From positions 930,001-994,000 of the forward strand of contig JAUTDP010000002.1 of the NCBI GenBank assembly GCA_033439795.1: a stretch of 64,000 bases of DNA, read 5' to 3'. Shown here piece after piece: positions 46,884 through 58,911 of this stretch; the stretch's first letter is position 1, and each line of letters begins with the position of its first letter. The notes under the pieces were generated by a model, which ran no database searches, was not told the DNA's origin, and worked only from the letters and a program-made list of their open reading frames with translations. Made by a program: the position numbers and the translations under genes. Source of the DNA: Sordaria brevicollis. Its lineage: Eukaryota; Ascomycota; Sordariomycetes; Sordariales; Sordariaceae.

Positions 46884-48475
46884 TGGGCTCAATGCGAATT
46901 GGGTTGCTGTATCAGTGTTAATCATCTTGTGTATGTGCAAGGTGGAATGTGTACAACACAACCTCTAGAATAGTCCAGTCCTGAAGCTCCGTCACCAACC
47001 GGCCGGGGTGTGTGTCAAGCGGATATTCCCGCCCATAGGTAGCCTCAGGGGCGTTCCCGTTAAGCTAAGCCCTACCAGGTACGTCCGTGTAGCACCATTT
47101 ATCTTACCAACTTGGCGATAATAACTTGTTACTTCCCGTCCTCTACCAGCAATTTACAAGTCAGTGCTTTGTCTTCAAAGCATAATGGGAAAAAGGAAGG
47201 GAAAGATATGCAACTTTTCTCTGCCGAGGACGGAGTTGAGGGGAAAGACCACGGAGGGTTAGAAACGTTAATATACCAAAAGAGAAACATCAAAGAGGTA
47301 CAAGATATACGATCTTACACCAGTTGCCTGAGTCGTCGTTGAACAATAAATCGGTTGATCAAGTTGAACGAACCCCCGCGCTCCTAGTCCAAATCCCCGT
47401 GGTGTGCGTCTTGCACGCTGTCAGGGTCCCGCCCATCCACCTGGAAGCATACCACGCAATCAGCTTTGCAATTCCAGATTCCCATAAGCCCGGTAAACGG
47501 TAACTCCTTGCAAGTAGACTATGGGATCATGTTCATCAGTATTGAGACGGTCCGATAGGATACGCGCAGTTGATATTGGCGTGAGGCCCTTTCGAATCAT
47601 GGCCTCACCAGTCTCACCGGCTTCATGGGGTAGGATCGTGCCTTATCAAAAACATTGCCACCCTAGTGATCCTGCCCCAGGGGTAGATTACCATGTAGTA
47701 GATGCAACCCGTTTCTCCCAGCTATACCCGGCTCCCTGATCTTCGAATCATCCCACTTAGTTTATCCAAGACTGGAACCGGCTTTGTATTCGGTCGAACC
47801 CCGCAAAGTCGGTGAGGAACTGAAACAGGATCAAGATCATGCGAGCTTTGCTTCCTGTCCCCAGGTCAAAATAAGCTCGTCGTTGTCGTTGGGAGCCGAT
47901 GTTTCAATCAAGGGTTCGAACGAAAACCGAAATCACGCCAGACATATGTAGTTGACAATCCGAGATCTCAGCCATGGTGCACCAATGGGCGTACCAAAAA
48001 ATTGGATGCAGTATGCCAAGCGCGTATAATCCGAGCGACATAATCAATAAACCCGAGGTCGGCCAGCTATTTTGGTAACACGCTGGATTACTTGCGTCTT
48101 CGCCTCATGATTACCTTTATTGCCTCGCAAAATGCATGCAAGGATCCCAATCTCGCAACACGCCACAATATTGTAGCCTTGTTATCTGCCATCTTTTGAA
48201 GCTCGGTTTCTGGTGATGATTAGTGCGGCACAGATGGTGCTGATTACCTGTGTGACCTCGCTACCATAGCCTTGGTAGCGGCGTGGTATTGTGCAATATG
48301 GAAGATTAGGTTGCCATGGGGTCTCATCAGGACGCCCTGGTGGTTGGTGGGTGAGGATTTATGTCTTCCTTAGATGTCGTGGGAGTATAAAGAGGCAGTG
48401 AAGCGCTCTGAACTGGACATCTTCCTCCATGTAAGTCATGCAAGAAGACACCGTAAGCCTTCAGACTTCGACATC
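46884..48475. other. Gene-poor interval upstream of the terpene cyclase
   Basis: About 1.6 kb without a supportable gene. TATAA at 48386-48390 is about 86 bases before the terpene cyclase start and is a likely core promoter. Confidence 0.45.
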
Positions 48476-50197
48476 ATGGCAACCACAACCTACGACACCA
48501 TTATATTCGACCTTGGCGATGTCCTCTTCGACTGGGATGAGCCAAAGAGCGTCGCTGCTCTTGCGGCGTTGCCAAAACACGCTTTGCGTGATATGAGAAA
48601 TACGGCCACTTGGTTCAACTTCGAACGTGGTCTCTTATCGGCCGAAGAGGCCTATCGGGTAAGTGTTGCACGCTTTCCCATCACCTTTCAAAGATCCGGT
48701 ATTAACAAATGTGAGTAGACCATGGGCAAGGAGTTCAACATCGAGGCGTCGCTGGTGCAAAAGGCCATGGACGTCGCAGCCTGTTCCCTACGAGTGAACG
48801 AGCCATGGGCAGACCTAGTGAAAAGGCTCGCTGCAAAGCCAGGGCTGAAGGTGTATGCCATGTCAAATATCTCCAAGGAGCACTTCGAGATCCTGCGGGC
48901 CTTGCCACTCCCGTGGGAAGCATTCGCTCGCGTTTTCACCTCTGCGGATGCCGGTATGCGCAAACCGGACCTTTGCTTTTATCAGTACGTGATCAAAGAG
49001 ACTGGGTGCGATCCTAGTCGCACCATCTTTCTCGACGATCGTGCGGAAAACATCGTCCCTGCCAGGTCTTTGGGTCTTCGAGGCGAGGTCGTGAACAAAA
49101 ACGAGAGGACCGAGGAAGGAAGAATCTATCGCCTTCTCACGAACGTGGTCTTGGGGGAGCCCCTTGCACGTGCAGAAGAATTCTTGCACGCCGAAACTGG
49201 ACAGCTCCATTCGATCTTCACCGAGACCGGCGTGACGTTCGAGGACAACTATGCCCAACTATTGATATGGGGATTGACTAACATGGAAGAAATCATTTAC
49301 CTTCTGTGGCCGGATGGAACGCGCTGGAACGGATCGCCACGAGGCTCGTCTCAAGATGACAATGCCTCCGTCCCTAGCCCAACCGACTCGGCTGTGGTTC
49401 TTGACAACTGGACCACAGACAGCAAGGAGCCACGTCCTCTCCACCATGGCCTGTGGAACTACTTCGCCGGTAAGCCGGCTGGGACCACGGAGACGTTCCC
49501 AACTGACGGTGATACCACCTCGATCGCGTACCTGACAGTTCCGCAAAAGTATCATAATCGACTTGCCGATCCTAGGCTCGTGATGGAAGCGATGGCCTCC
49601 AATCTGAATGCGGATGGGGTCATGCAGTTCTACTTCGCAGATGACAGGCCACGCGTCTGTGTCGTTATTTGTGTGAACATGCTTCGCTTCTTCCTCAAGT
49701 ATGGCGGTGACGACCTGGACCTGGACGTGGATTCCCGCCTCGCTGCCACAAGGAGCTATGTTGTCAACTGCTTGATCAACAATGCGTTGGCGGATGGCTC
49801 ACGCCATTACACCGCTGATGCCTCCCTTTACTTTTTCAGCATGTTGTTCGCCGAGCTCAGAGTAAAGGCGGAGAGGAATCCAACCAAGAATGTCAATTTG
49901 CGGCAGACGCTCAAAGTGCATATCAATCGCTCTTTGATACAGTTGTTGGGCAAACCTGCTGATTCGTTGGAGCTGGCGATGCGACTGCGCGCTTGTCAAG
50001 TATTCGGTATTGAGAAAGACTTTTACAAGTGGCAGATGGACGAGCTGCTCGTGCTTCAAGAACATGATGGAGGGTGGCCGGCGGGCCATTATTGCAAGGT
50101 GTCCAGGTCGGGTATTCATATCGGTAGCCGGGGCCTTACGACGGCATTGGCGTTCAGAATTCTGAAGGACGTTGAGGTTGAGAATTTGGGAGCTTAG
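48476..50197 (+). CDS. HAD-fused class II terpene cyclase (drimanyl-PP synthase-like)
   Basis: Exon 1 is 48476-48658 and exon 2 is 48719-50197, joined across a 60-nt phase-0 intron (GTAAGT...GTAG), giving 553 aa. The N-terminal half is a haloacid-dehalogenase domain: motif I FDLGDVLFDWD (Asp12), YAMSNIS, then FLDDRAENIVPARSLGL. The C-terminal half resembles the beta domain of class II terpene cyclases, with the protonating motif DGDTT at residues 324-328 and a QW-like end (QEHDGGWPAG). This pairing is known from AstC-type fungal sesquiterpene enzymes, where the cyclase makes drimanyl diphosphate and an HAD activity removes phosphate. Product here is inferred. No P450, acyltransferase or transporter gene lies nearby in the window. 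Confidence 0.88.
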
Positions 50198-50704
50198 AGC
50201 TGGGTATTCGGTGTCGATACTGGTGTTGGTAGTATCTTTTTATAGCCCACTATCTGACATCCATGTGAAAGCCGCGATGCTCATTGGACACCTCGGACTG
50301 GAATGTTCAACTTCGCCGCCATAATGTGTTACGGGGCCGTAGCAGGGCTGTCAGTTTCCAGGTCAGCCTCAGGGGGCTTTGCGGCTGAAATTGCCCGGAA
50401 GCACGCTCAACGTCGAAGGTGTTGTCGATGCCACTGATGGGCAGAGAGCCTTCAGGCTTGGCGGTAAGACCTAAGCCTCCAAAGGGAAAGCGACCAGGAC
50501 AAACAGGGCTTGCAATGCCGCCAACGCCAAGCGCCAGGCAGGAAGATAAACCGTAGGATGGGCGATTGGATTTCGATCGAGACGTTGTCCTCTCGTTCTC
50601 TCTTTTTGTCAAACTTGGATTGTGTCGCCTCGGATTGTGTCAAAAGATTGCTCGTGTTTTGTGACCACCCGCCAACTGGCCTCGAGTAAAACGCGAAAGC
50701 GACC
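50198..50704. other. Intergenic, no gene seen
   Basis: About 500 bases; presumed 3-prime UTR of the terpene cyclase and promoter of the next gene. Nothing recognised. Confidence 0.5.
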
Positions 50705-51609
50705 ATGAGCCGCACCCAGTGGGACGAGGGCCTTCACGTGGTAAATGCCAAAGATGCGCCAGAAGCTGTTGTCGTTTCGAGCCAACGACTCCCTGAGCCG
50801 GTATCGACGGCAACATCGACAAGCTATCCGCAATACAGCCCCTTGGTGCAGCCGTATTCCTCGGGAGAACAAGAACAGGAACAACGTGGACACTTCCTAC
50901 CACAGTCAGGAGCGTCTTCGCCGGATCTGGAAAAGTCAGCGCCAAAGAGAAGGATATGTGGGTTGCGAAGGCCAACGTTTTTCTTGACAGTAGCGCTTCT
51001 GGCGGTTATCGTAATAGCGGCGGTTGGCGGTGGTGTTGGCGGATCGCTAGCAGTTAAAAACGCGAAGAGGTAAGTTGGGTGCCGTCTGTTTCGTCCGAAC
51101 GAGACTGACAATTGAGAAGTAGCTCCGCGTCAAGTCCCTCAAGCCCCGCGTCTACAACCGTGTCAGATCAACTGACGAGTACGACACCTCCCTCGAGCAC
51201 AACGACATCTTCCTCCACCACAACAGCTTCCATCATAACGGTCCCGACCGTTGGTGTTCTCGCGTTCGATTGCGCGGCCGTTGCCTCCAGTGGCAAACAA
51301 ATCATAACCATGGGTTCGCTGACCTATGGTTTCAGTGTGGGCTGCAACCAAGACTTTACGGGGAACGGTATCGACCTCGCGGGCACAATAGCTTATTCCT
51401 TCGAGGACTGCCTTCGATCGTGTGCGCAGACGAACCGGATAACGAAAAACGACACTTGTGTCGGGGTGTCTTTCAACGGGGATTTGCCGCTTTTCATGGA
51501 AAAGTACTATGGAAATTGCTTCCTGAAGAAGTATCTGACGAGGCCAAAGTCGGACTCGAGGCCGTTGGCTGCGGTCGCGAGCTTGGTGTCGTCACCGCTC
51601 ACAGGGTAA
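50705..51609 (+). CDS. Single-pass membrane protein with apple/PAN-like ectodomain
   Basis: Exon 1 is 50705-51069 and exon 2 is 51120-51609, joined by a 50-nt phase-2 intron (GTAAGT...GAAG), giving 284 aa. The N-terminal 85 residues are polar and cytosolic, with no signal peptide. RRICGLRRPTFFL leads into one membrane helix rich in Val/Ile/Gly. A Ser/Thr-rich stalk (about residues 122-160, likely O-mannosylated) presents a cysteine domain: C-x-A-A, VGCNQDF, FEDCLRSCAQTN, CVGVSFNG, GNCFLKKYL. This spacing resembles apple/PAN modules of fungal surface proteins. Ligand and role are unknown. It lies next to the four-gene membrane-protein array on the other strand. Confidence 0.75.
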
Positions 51610-52554
51610 CGCTGGGTATCGCGGGAGATTCGGAGGAGGAAAATGTCGAGAGTAAACCTTCGAGAGGTCACGGTGTGGAGCATGTTGAGGGCGTTTTTGG
51701 CTTATAACTGGGATTTGATCGAAGTATCAGCAGTCAGTAGAGATACCCATCTATCGTGCGTTTCCTGGACGGAAGAATTGAAAGTGGTGATCGAAGTGCG
51801 ACTGCCAACTGGCGGGGTTTTAGCTGCCTAACGAAGATATGCTGAATGGCCCAGTGTTAGTGATAGTGCACTATCGTACCTGAAGATCGTGTGGCCATTG
51901 GGGTTTCGGGTCATAGATAGCGCAGCAATGCTAGGGCAGGTCTGCTATCACGCACAAATGGCAGAGTCTGATGGAGGGGGAAAGGGGAAGGAGGAAAGCT
52001 TGTTATTAGAGAAGAAGATTGGTGGGAGGTGTGTAGTGGATTGAGAGGATTTGTACAGGAAGCCATCTGGGTTGTCGTTTGGAAAAAGAAGGCGGATGAC
52101 GATGCGGGGCCGCGCCCAAGCAAAAAGCGTGGTGGGGCACGAGATGACTACAGAAAATGATGCATGATCCATCCTGTCACAGAGAATTCGCGTCTGTGTA
52201 ACTCCAGCTTTCTCAGTTTTTTGTAGTCGCAACGACCTCATATCACATACTTTCGACGGGCCACCCGTTGCGCGGTCAACCACAAAATCCAAGTACATAC
52301 AATATTCAACTACAATCACCAATAATTACAACCACGCCGTTGACGCTACTCGTCAGGTCTTCAAAACCGACCCTCTGTCTAGTAGGAATCCCACTAGTCC
52401 TTCACTAGGTAGATGGTCGACTTTGAAGATCTGACGAGTACAATACATATCGTCATTAAATACCAACTCGGCCTCGCCGATGTACATCTCCAAATCAATA
52501 TTCGCACACGGCCTCTCAGACCACCCTGTCACCTCAAGGTGGCTCCAACAGCCC
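51610..52554. other. 3-prime region between convergent genes
   Basis: About 950 bases between the apple/PAN-like gene and array copy A1. No supportable gene. Confidence 0.45.
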
Positions 52555-54060
52555 TTAAATCTTCTCTTCATCCCTCTCCTCGTCTTCCTTTTCCATCTCG
52601 TCCGAGGTTTTCGGATCATATTCTTTTTCCTCTCCAACTTCCTCCTCAGTTTTGTCCCCAACCCTTTCCGCAGTCACTTTCTTGGTCATCACCTCAGTCC
52701 TTTCCTCCGTGCTGTCTTGAATGCCCTCCTCAGTTGTCCCATCAGATCTCTCTTCAACCACTTCTTCAAACCTTTCTTGAATAGTCTCTGCGGCCCTTTC
52801 TTCGTGGCTGCCCGCGCCCCCCGCCTCAGGGGCATTTGTATCGGGCCGCGCCGCAGCTCTACCAGGCCCGTCAACTCTTCTCTCAAGGCCATCATCTCCT
52901 CTCACCTCGCCGCTCTCCACAGGCACCCCTGCTAGCTCTGGTACCGGACGACTATCGCCGTGAAGCTCGTGCACCGCGTTCACAGAATTCGCATGATGGG
53001 CTCCCGTCATCCCAGGCCGACGCTGATTACCTCTCCCGGGATATATCACCCCCGATTGATCTACTATCCATACTGGTCTTCCTCGCGGCGGATGCGTCTT
53101 GGCGTCCAGTCTCCTCCATCGCCAGCGCCTGAACCATCTTCGCAAAGGAAAGAATGACATCAAGCCGACAATCAACGCGGCCATCGCTGCGCCAACGCCG
53201 ATACCAACCGCGTATTTGCTGAGGCCCTCAGGGGCTCGTCTGTCGGCTTCGGTGGGTACCTCGGGTGGCAACACCAATGTTGTCGGGTCGGCTTGGGAGG
53301 TAGTCGTGGTTACGAAGCTTGACCTGATGAACGAAGGTCTGGTGGGCGCAGGTCTCGCGAAGCCTGTGAAGCTTTCGAACGTCGGACGGTGGCCGTAGGT
53401 GTAACCTGTGCTGCCCGTCGTGGTCGGACGCAACCTCCCGGGTTTATCATGCTTGACGCCAAGTCTGTTCAGATTCGCGATGCGTTCATCACAATCTTCT
53501 GAAGCGGCACGCAGTTGAAACGGATCGCTTTGGAGAGTTACGGATGGTAAACCCAGAGAACACTCGCCCTTGAGTCGGATTACACATGCGAGAGCGGCAG
53601 CAGTCTCCATCCTCGGGGAGATGTTTGTCATTTCAGGGACCGCAGGGATAGTGAAGGGGAGATTTCCAGCCGATGAGTCAGGGTCATCTTCGATGGAGAA
53701 GACTACGAGTATCCAGCTGGTGTTAGCGCACGACGGTACTATGAGTAAAGGTTAAGGTCACAAAGACATACCGGTCAAGGCCTCGCCACCCAGAACAAAA
53801 GATCGAGTTAGAGGATCGTCGTCTTCCATGGCCATACAGACAAGGGACATAACCAGACGCTCGACACGTTTGCTATCGCCTAGAGTGTAGTTGACGTGCA
53901 AGGTGTCGCCGTCGTTATACACTGGACAAGTGCCATCTTCCGCGCATACTGGAAAGGAGATCTTGTTAGGGGAAAAGTTCTCCCAGTGTTCCTGACCAGC
54001 AGCAAGACCGAAGAGCAAAAAGAAGAAGAGGGCTTGACGAGAAGACAGCCGATGTCTCAT
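52555..54060 (-). CDS. Membrane-protein array copy A1 (most diverged)
   Basis: Exon 1 is 54060-53772 and exon 2 is 53702-52555, with a 69-nt phase-1 intron (donor GTATGT, branch CTAAC, acceptor GTAG), giving 478 aa. The chosen start MRHRLSSRQALFFFLLFGLAAG gives a signal peptide; an upstream methionine at 54093 adds 11 residues. The ectodomain has VYNDGDTLHVNYTLG and LVCMAMED in exon 1, and a short segment around MTNISPRMETAAALACVIRLKGECS in exon 2. One membrane helix (GIGVGAAMAALIVGLMSFF) is followed by a basic patch and a long tail that becomes extremely Glu/Lys-rich. It lacks the FELP terminus of A2-A4. Function unknown. Confidence 0.72.
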
Positions 54061-54741
54061 GGTTGACACCGGCCTGGTCCTTTGTTGACCCATGTCGTTT
54101 GCTGGTGAAGTTCAGCTCGGGTTTCCGAGAAGGACAACCAAGACGTCGTTGTTTTCGCCGGAGAGAAGAGCGCGAAAGCTCATCGGCCAATTTCGTTCCC
54201 GAGCATCTGGAGAGAAGGACTCATGATCCGGCAGAGCGGTATCTATGCTACGATCTCCGAAGTCACAGGCTGTGACTTTGAATGAGATGGTATGCAACCA
54301 TCGTACTCTAATGTCGGCTGTGCATGCAAGTTTGCCGGACTTTGCATGTTTTTACCGCACCGTTAGCTACCTGGTCCACGGTAACACCATCGATTCAACG
54401 GTCAATTCAACATGAACTGGTAAGCTTGGTCTCATGTATGCAATAAGTATTCGCAAAACCGTTATTTCGGGCTTTCTAGGACGATCGATACCTTATGCAA
54501 CTCGGTTTCCGATATGCGGCTTCCACATCGGTTCTGTCCGGCTTAGCATGAACCGCCTGCCCGGGTCGTTCTTTCCCGCATAAGCCGCCGAACAATGTCA
54601 AGCCTTTTGTGGTGGGCGACGATATGGGCGGGGTAGTATAAGAGACAACCTCTAACTCTGAACTTCAAATCCTCGACGACATTGATTCCGCTTCGCGACT
54701 AACGTCTGCACGACTGTCCGCCCGATATATCCTCCAACCTG
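54061..54741. other. Intergenic within the array
   Basis: About 680 bases upstream of A1. The conserved upstream block seen before A2-A4 is not recognisable here. Confidence 0.45.
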
Positions 54742-55710
54742 TCATGTTGGAAGCTCAAACCTATGATGCATCTGGTCTCCCCCTAATTCAGCCCTCTCCA
54801 CACCTGGACCCATCTCATGCCGTGGATGGTTGTGCTTGTCTTCGAGTTCGCTAACATGGTTCCCGCCCAGTTCTGCCGTCCTGGCTTCTTCCCCTCCCTT
54901 TTCCTCCGTTGGCGTCTGCGCCTGTGCGGAAGCGGTCCCAGCAGCAGCAGCAACTTTCGCCTTTTGTCGCCGTCTCCTCCACCAAAAGAAGAACCCCAGC
55001 ACCAAGAGTCCAATCACTCCTACACCAACACCGGCACCTATGCCAGCTTTGGCGCCAGTGCTGAGTCCTCCAGGATAGAAGTCGTATGTCCCGTCTCCGT
55101 CTATCACTTCGTACAACCTGTTGGGCACCTCCCCACCCTCGCCTTCTGACCTGTAGGTTTTTCCTTCGTGGGTCTCATTATAATCGATCAGGATTGTGCT
55201 GCTCTGGACGATTACAGACGAAAGTAGCTCCTCGATGTATCCATCAAGGACGAAGGCACAGGCGGGGGGCGGCCCATCATCACCCATCCTCATGTTTGCA
55301 AGTGGAGGAAGTTTGACAGGAACCGTTCCAGCCCACGAAGGTACTGGGCCTTGCCGTGCAACGACTGGAAATTGACCACGCGTTAGAATATCTCATCCAA
55401 AGGTAGTAAATATAGAGACAGCAATTCCCATACTAGTGGCGGTGTACGGCCCATTCAGATCCACATTCAGATCCATCGCCCAAGAAGCCTTGTGATTTTC
55501 AGATTGGATTATGCAAAAGAGGGTCAAGATCATATCGACGGCCGGCCCAGATTTTTCCAATTTGTACCTCACAAGTAAGGTATCGCCATTGTAGTAGGTC
55601 GGTATCGAACGCGATGACGGAAAGTAGAACCGATCATAAGGGTTGGAGCTGTTCTGGGCGCAAGCCTGGATGAAGAACAAAAAAAGCGAGAGGAACAAAG
55701 GGACTACCAT
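54742..55710 (-). CDS. Membrane-protein array copy A2
   Basis: Exon 1 is 55710-55434 and exon 2 is 55364-54742, with a 69-nt phase-1 intron (donor GTATGG), giving 299 aa. Signal peptide MVVPLFLSLFLFFIQACAQ; ectodomain motif TYYNGDTLLVRYKLE and LTLFCIIQSEN. Exon 2 opens with PSWAGTVPVKLPPLANMRMG and CAFVLDGYIEE. The Ser/Thr stalk seen in other copies is almost absent, so the ectodomain sits close to the membrane helix (GIGAGVGVGVIGLLVLGFFFWW). The tail is RRRRQK, an Ala-rich run, AELGGNHVSELED, and ends RFELPT. Function unknown; likely a surface sensor or adhesin by architecture only. Confidence 0.75.
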
Positions 55711-56591
55711 TTTGGCAGCGGGAAGAAAAGGTCAACCACGGCTCCAGTCGAAATGACTAGACCGCGAGCAGAGATGAGAAACCAATTTTGAGGAGAGGGG
55801 GAGGCCCAAGGTCATTGATCTGAAGATCAAGATTTGACAACCAGCTTCCTCACCTCGCCCCCCTCCGCATGTCGACCATGAGCCTAGAAGAGGCTAGCTC
55901 CCCTAGGATGCTTCCTTGGTTTCAGGAGGACGTCTTCTACCAGCCACTCGTATGTGTCGGTTGGCAGTGTTGGGTATATCTTCGCCCAAGCTGCGCGGAG
56001 AGAGTTACATCGAAGCCATAATGTGTGGTGAACCGAAGGTCTCTTGCAGGCGTCGGCCACCGTGGCCACCGTGGTTACACTGTATCCTATGCACCAAAAC
56101 CACGGGGCTTTCAACATCTGGCAAATCGTCAGCAGGTACGCTCTTCCTGGCGGTTGTGGCGATTCAGGAACAGGGGATTCTACACGATGATTTGTTTTCT
56201 CGGTGACTGACTTGTGTGTGTGCAGGAACAAAATGCGATTGTGGTTGTACGGCACTGCGATGCGGACGCCCCACTCCGGGCCGCCCCGGGCCTGGACCCA
56301 CTCGGCCCCGGAGCTGGGGCGTCGTCTCGCGAGGAAGGAACAACTTCAGTTCGCACCTTCCGATCAATCGGGCCCGTCTCGCGGAGATGCAACGCATTTG
56401 TCCAATTCTCGTCGTCGCCCTCGTCGCCAACCTGTCGTCAAAATCTTGGTGTGTTTCGGCCTACAGGACCCATTTGACCATTTCTTCCCTCAGCCCTTCT
56501 CCCATAGAAAGTCCGAAAAAAATCGTTGTATTTCTTCGCATTATTCTTCTTGCTCACTTTCCCGTCATCACACCAATCCCCATTCAAAACA
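55711..56591. repeat. Upstream block of A2 with sequence shared by A3 and A4
   Basis: Around 56055-56122 the sequence CACCGTGGTTACACTGT and flanks resemble blocks upstream of A3 (58182-58243) and A4 (60618-60687). The distance to the start codon is 345, 368 and 400 bases respectively. A GC-rich GGCCCCGGAGCTGGGGC hairpin near 56309 also recurs. No gene is supported in this interval. Confidence 0.5.
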
Positions 56592-57814
56592 TCACGGAAG
56601 TTCAAACCTCTCCCTCTGTCCCACTTCCCGAGCCTCCACCTCCGCCCTCTCTACTCCTGCTCCTAGCTCCTGGAGCTTCGGCGGATTCCCAACGTAATTA
56701 TCCGTAGCGCCAAGTTCGCTCATGTGTTTCCCCTGCAACTCCGCAACGGTGACCTCTCTTCCATCACTCTTTTCCGGCGGCGCTGTACCTCCTTCGCCTA
56801 CCGAGCCCGAACCCATGGCTTTTTGTTGTCGTTGTTTTCTTCTTCTCCACCATAGAAAGAACCCCAATCCGAGGATGGCAATGGCTCCTACCGCAACGCC
56901 GGCCCCGATACCAGCTGAGGCTGTGGAGCTGAGTCCTCCTCCTCCTCCTCCGCCTTTGTTGTTTTCCTCTTCTGTGGCTCCTGTCGGCTGAGATGGGTCT
57001 TCGTTTGCAGAGTCGGTAGCGGTTGTGGAAGTGGTAGGGGAGGTGCTTGTGCCCGACGTGGCTGCCGTCGACAAGGGGTCTACTTCGGTGGGCGAAGTCG
57101 TTGTCAACGATGATGCTGTTGTGGCTGACGTCGAAAATGTTGTCGGGACCAACGCGGTGCTGCTGGCCTTCGGGGGAGGATAGGATTCGTAGGTCCCGGT
57201 GCCGCTTAAGACCGGATAATCTCCGTCTGGCACCTCTCCATCAACTCCATATGTTTTGAATATACGCCCTCGATCTCGGCGGAACAAAAGATGGAACATT
57301 CCGCTCTTCAGGTGGATAACAGTTCCTTCCTGGTTGAACCCACTGAGAATGAAGGTGCAGACATTATCACCTCCCACTCCGCCTTGCATCTGTGGAAGTG
57401 ATGGAAGCTTGAAGGGCACGGTTCCGGAGTGGCTAGGTATGGATCCGGGGACGCCAGGTGTATCGTCCCTTGAACCGACTTGTCAAGTGTTAGGTTATCA
57501 TTCTCAGGCAAAGCCCTATGGTGAAGGGCTATGTACATACCGGTCAACCAGTCGTTATCGTCAGGCAGTTCATTGTTTGCGACTTGTGATGGGCTTCTGA
57601 CGACACATTTGAGAGCGAGACTCATACTCGGCCCATGGATACGGGTCGTATACTTTACGAGTAAAGTGTCGAAGTCGTTGTATTCAGGAAACGAGGTGCT
57701 TGCAGTAAGCTCTGGAAAGTCAAACCGGTAGATTGCCTCATCCTGTCCTTTGCCCAGGGTAACTAACAGGGCAACCAGAAGGGCAAAAGGGAAATAGAAA
57801 AGGTTTCTTGCCAT
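56592..57814 (-). CDS. Membrane-protein array copy A3
   Basis: Exon 1 is 57814-57541 and exon 2 is 57478-56592, with a 62-nt phase-1 intron (donor GTATGT), giving 386 aa. I chose MARNLFYFPFALLVALLVTL as start because it is a proper signal peptide; an in-frame methionine at 57880 would bury it. Ectodomain: YNDFDTLLVKYTT and LALKCVVRSPS, then PSHSGTVPFKLPSL and CTFILSGFNQEG. A Ser/Thr stalk of about 80 residues follows. The membrane helix AGIGAGVAVGAIAILGLGFFLWW precedes RRRKQRQQK and a tail with VAELQGKHMSELGA and ELGAGVERAEVEA, ending RFELP. Clearly the closest relative of A4. Confidence 0.78.
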
Positions 57815-58911
57815 GATCGGATAAATGAACCAGGCCTCTGTTTCCAAACAATTGAGGAGTTCAGGAGAGGAAAGGAGCACAAAGTGTCTTTTTTTTTTTT
57901 CCTTCTCAGTGAGATTTCACCCCTTCTTACATCTTTGGAAGAACCGCCAGCGCAAGTTCGCCAACACACCTCACACAACCGAGACCGCCCCCCGCAGCCA
58001 CACCAAACTAACTAGGTAGCCATGAAGAAGGATTTCAATGCTGGGAGAAAGCCTTCCAGCCTATGAAATATCTAGTCTGCACTCATGGCCACATACTCAC
58101 GTCTTGCTCTAGGTCAAAAGCAGTAGGTTACATCTTGGAGTTGAGGACTAGTTGGTGGCGATCAAGAGTACTTCGAGCATTCTTCACCGTGGTTACACTG
58201 TGCTGTTCGCACCAGTTCCTGGGTTTTTCTTAACAAGAATCGGCCCACGCGATTCGAAAGAAGATGCGAACTTGGCGTGCTAATGGGGGTCCGAAGAAGG
58301 CTGAAACATAAACGAGGGGAGAGGAGTGGAAAAGAAAAGTCAAGAGAAATGGGATTGCTACAAAAGGAAGGGGCACTTACACGGCATTGCCGATTGCTCC
58401 ACACTTCCGGCTTGGCAGTGAGAATATCTCGGGGCTCGACCTGGGGGGCGGCGACGACACCAATTAATACCAAGGGTACACATCCAGAGGAGATCTCACA
58501 CGGTGATGAGTTGTAACTCACATATAAATGTATAGAATCGTCAACAACTCACATATCTCACCAGCTGTTGCGGTTCCGGAGTAGGATCGGGCCTTTGAGC
58601 GTAGCCCCACTCGGCCCCGAAGTGGGGCCGGACTCTCCGGTATCTCCGTACCACGCCGGTATTCCCGGTTTGTCCTTCAAATCTCTCATACCCGCCTTAC
58701 ATACCTGAAATACAACCGCTCAATGCTTGGTATCACACTTATCTCGCACACCTTGACCAAACCTGGCATTATATCGGCCAACTGGATTCAAATCTCTACC
58801 CTCTTGTGCTATCACTCAGCAAGATACCCTTCATCCTTCGCATATTTCGGCTCTCATCGCCTTCCTCCCTGTAATACTTCCTATAACTCCTTCTATACAA
58901 TTGTCAAAAAT
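57815..58911. repeat. Upstream block of A3, duplicated before A4
   Basis: Three short stretches recur in the same order and spacing upstream of A4: 58182-58243 (compare 60618-60687), 58374-58440 (60810-60874; shared CTTCCGGCTTGGC or CTCCGGCTTGGC and the minus-strand donor-like GTAAGTG) and a GC-rich GGCCCCGAAGTGGGGCC hairpin near 58613 (related sequence near 61055). A long T tract lies at about 57888-57900. No intact ORF covers the block; it may be promoter or the relic of a small neighbouring gene duplicated with the array. Confidence 0.55.

Noticed and set aside
48476..51609. A terpene biosynthetic gene cluster around the cyclase
   Set aside because: No tailoring enzyme or transporter lies within reach in the window; neighbours are membrane-protein genes and repeats.
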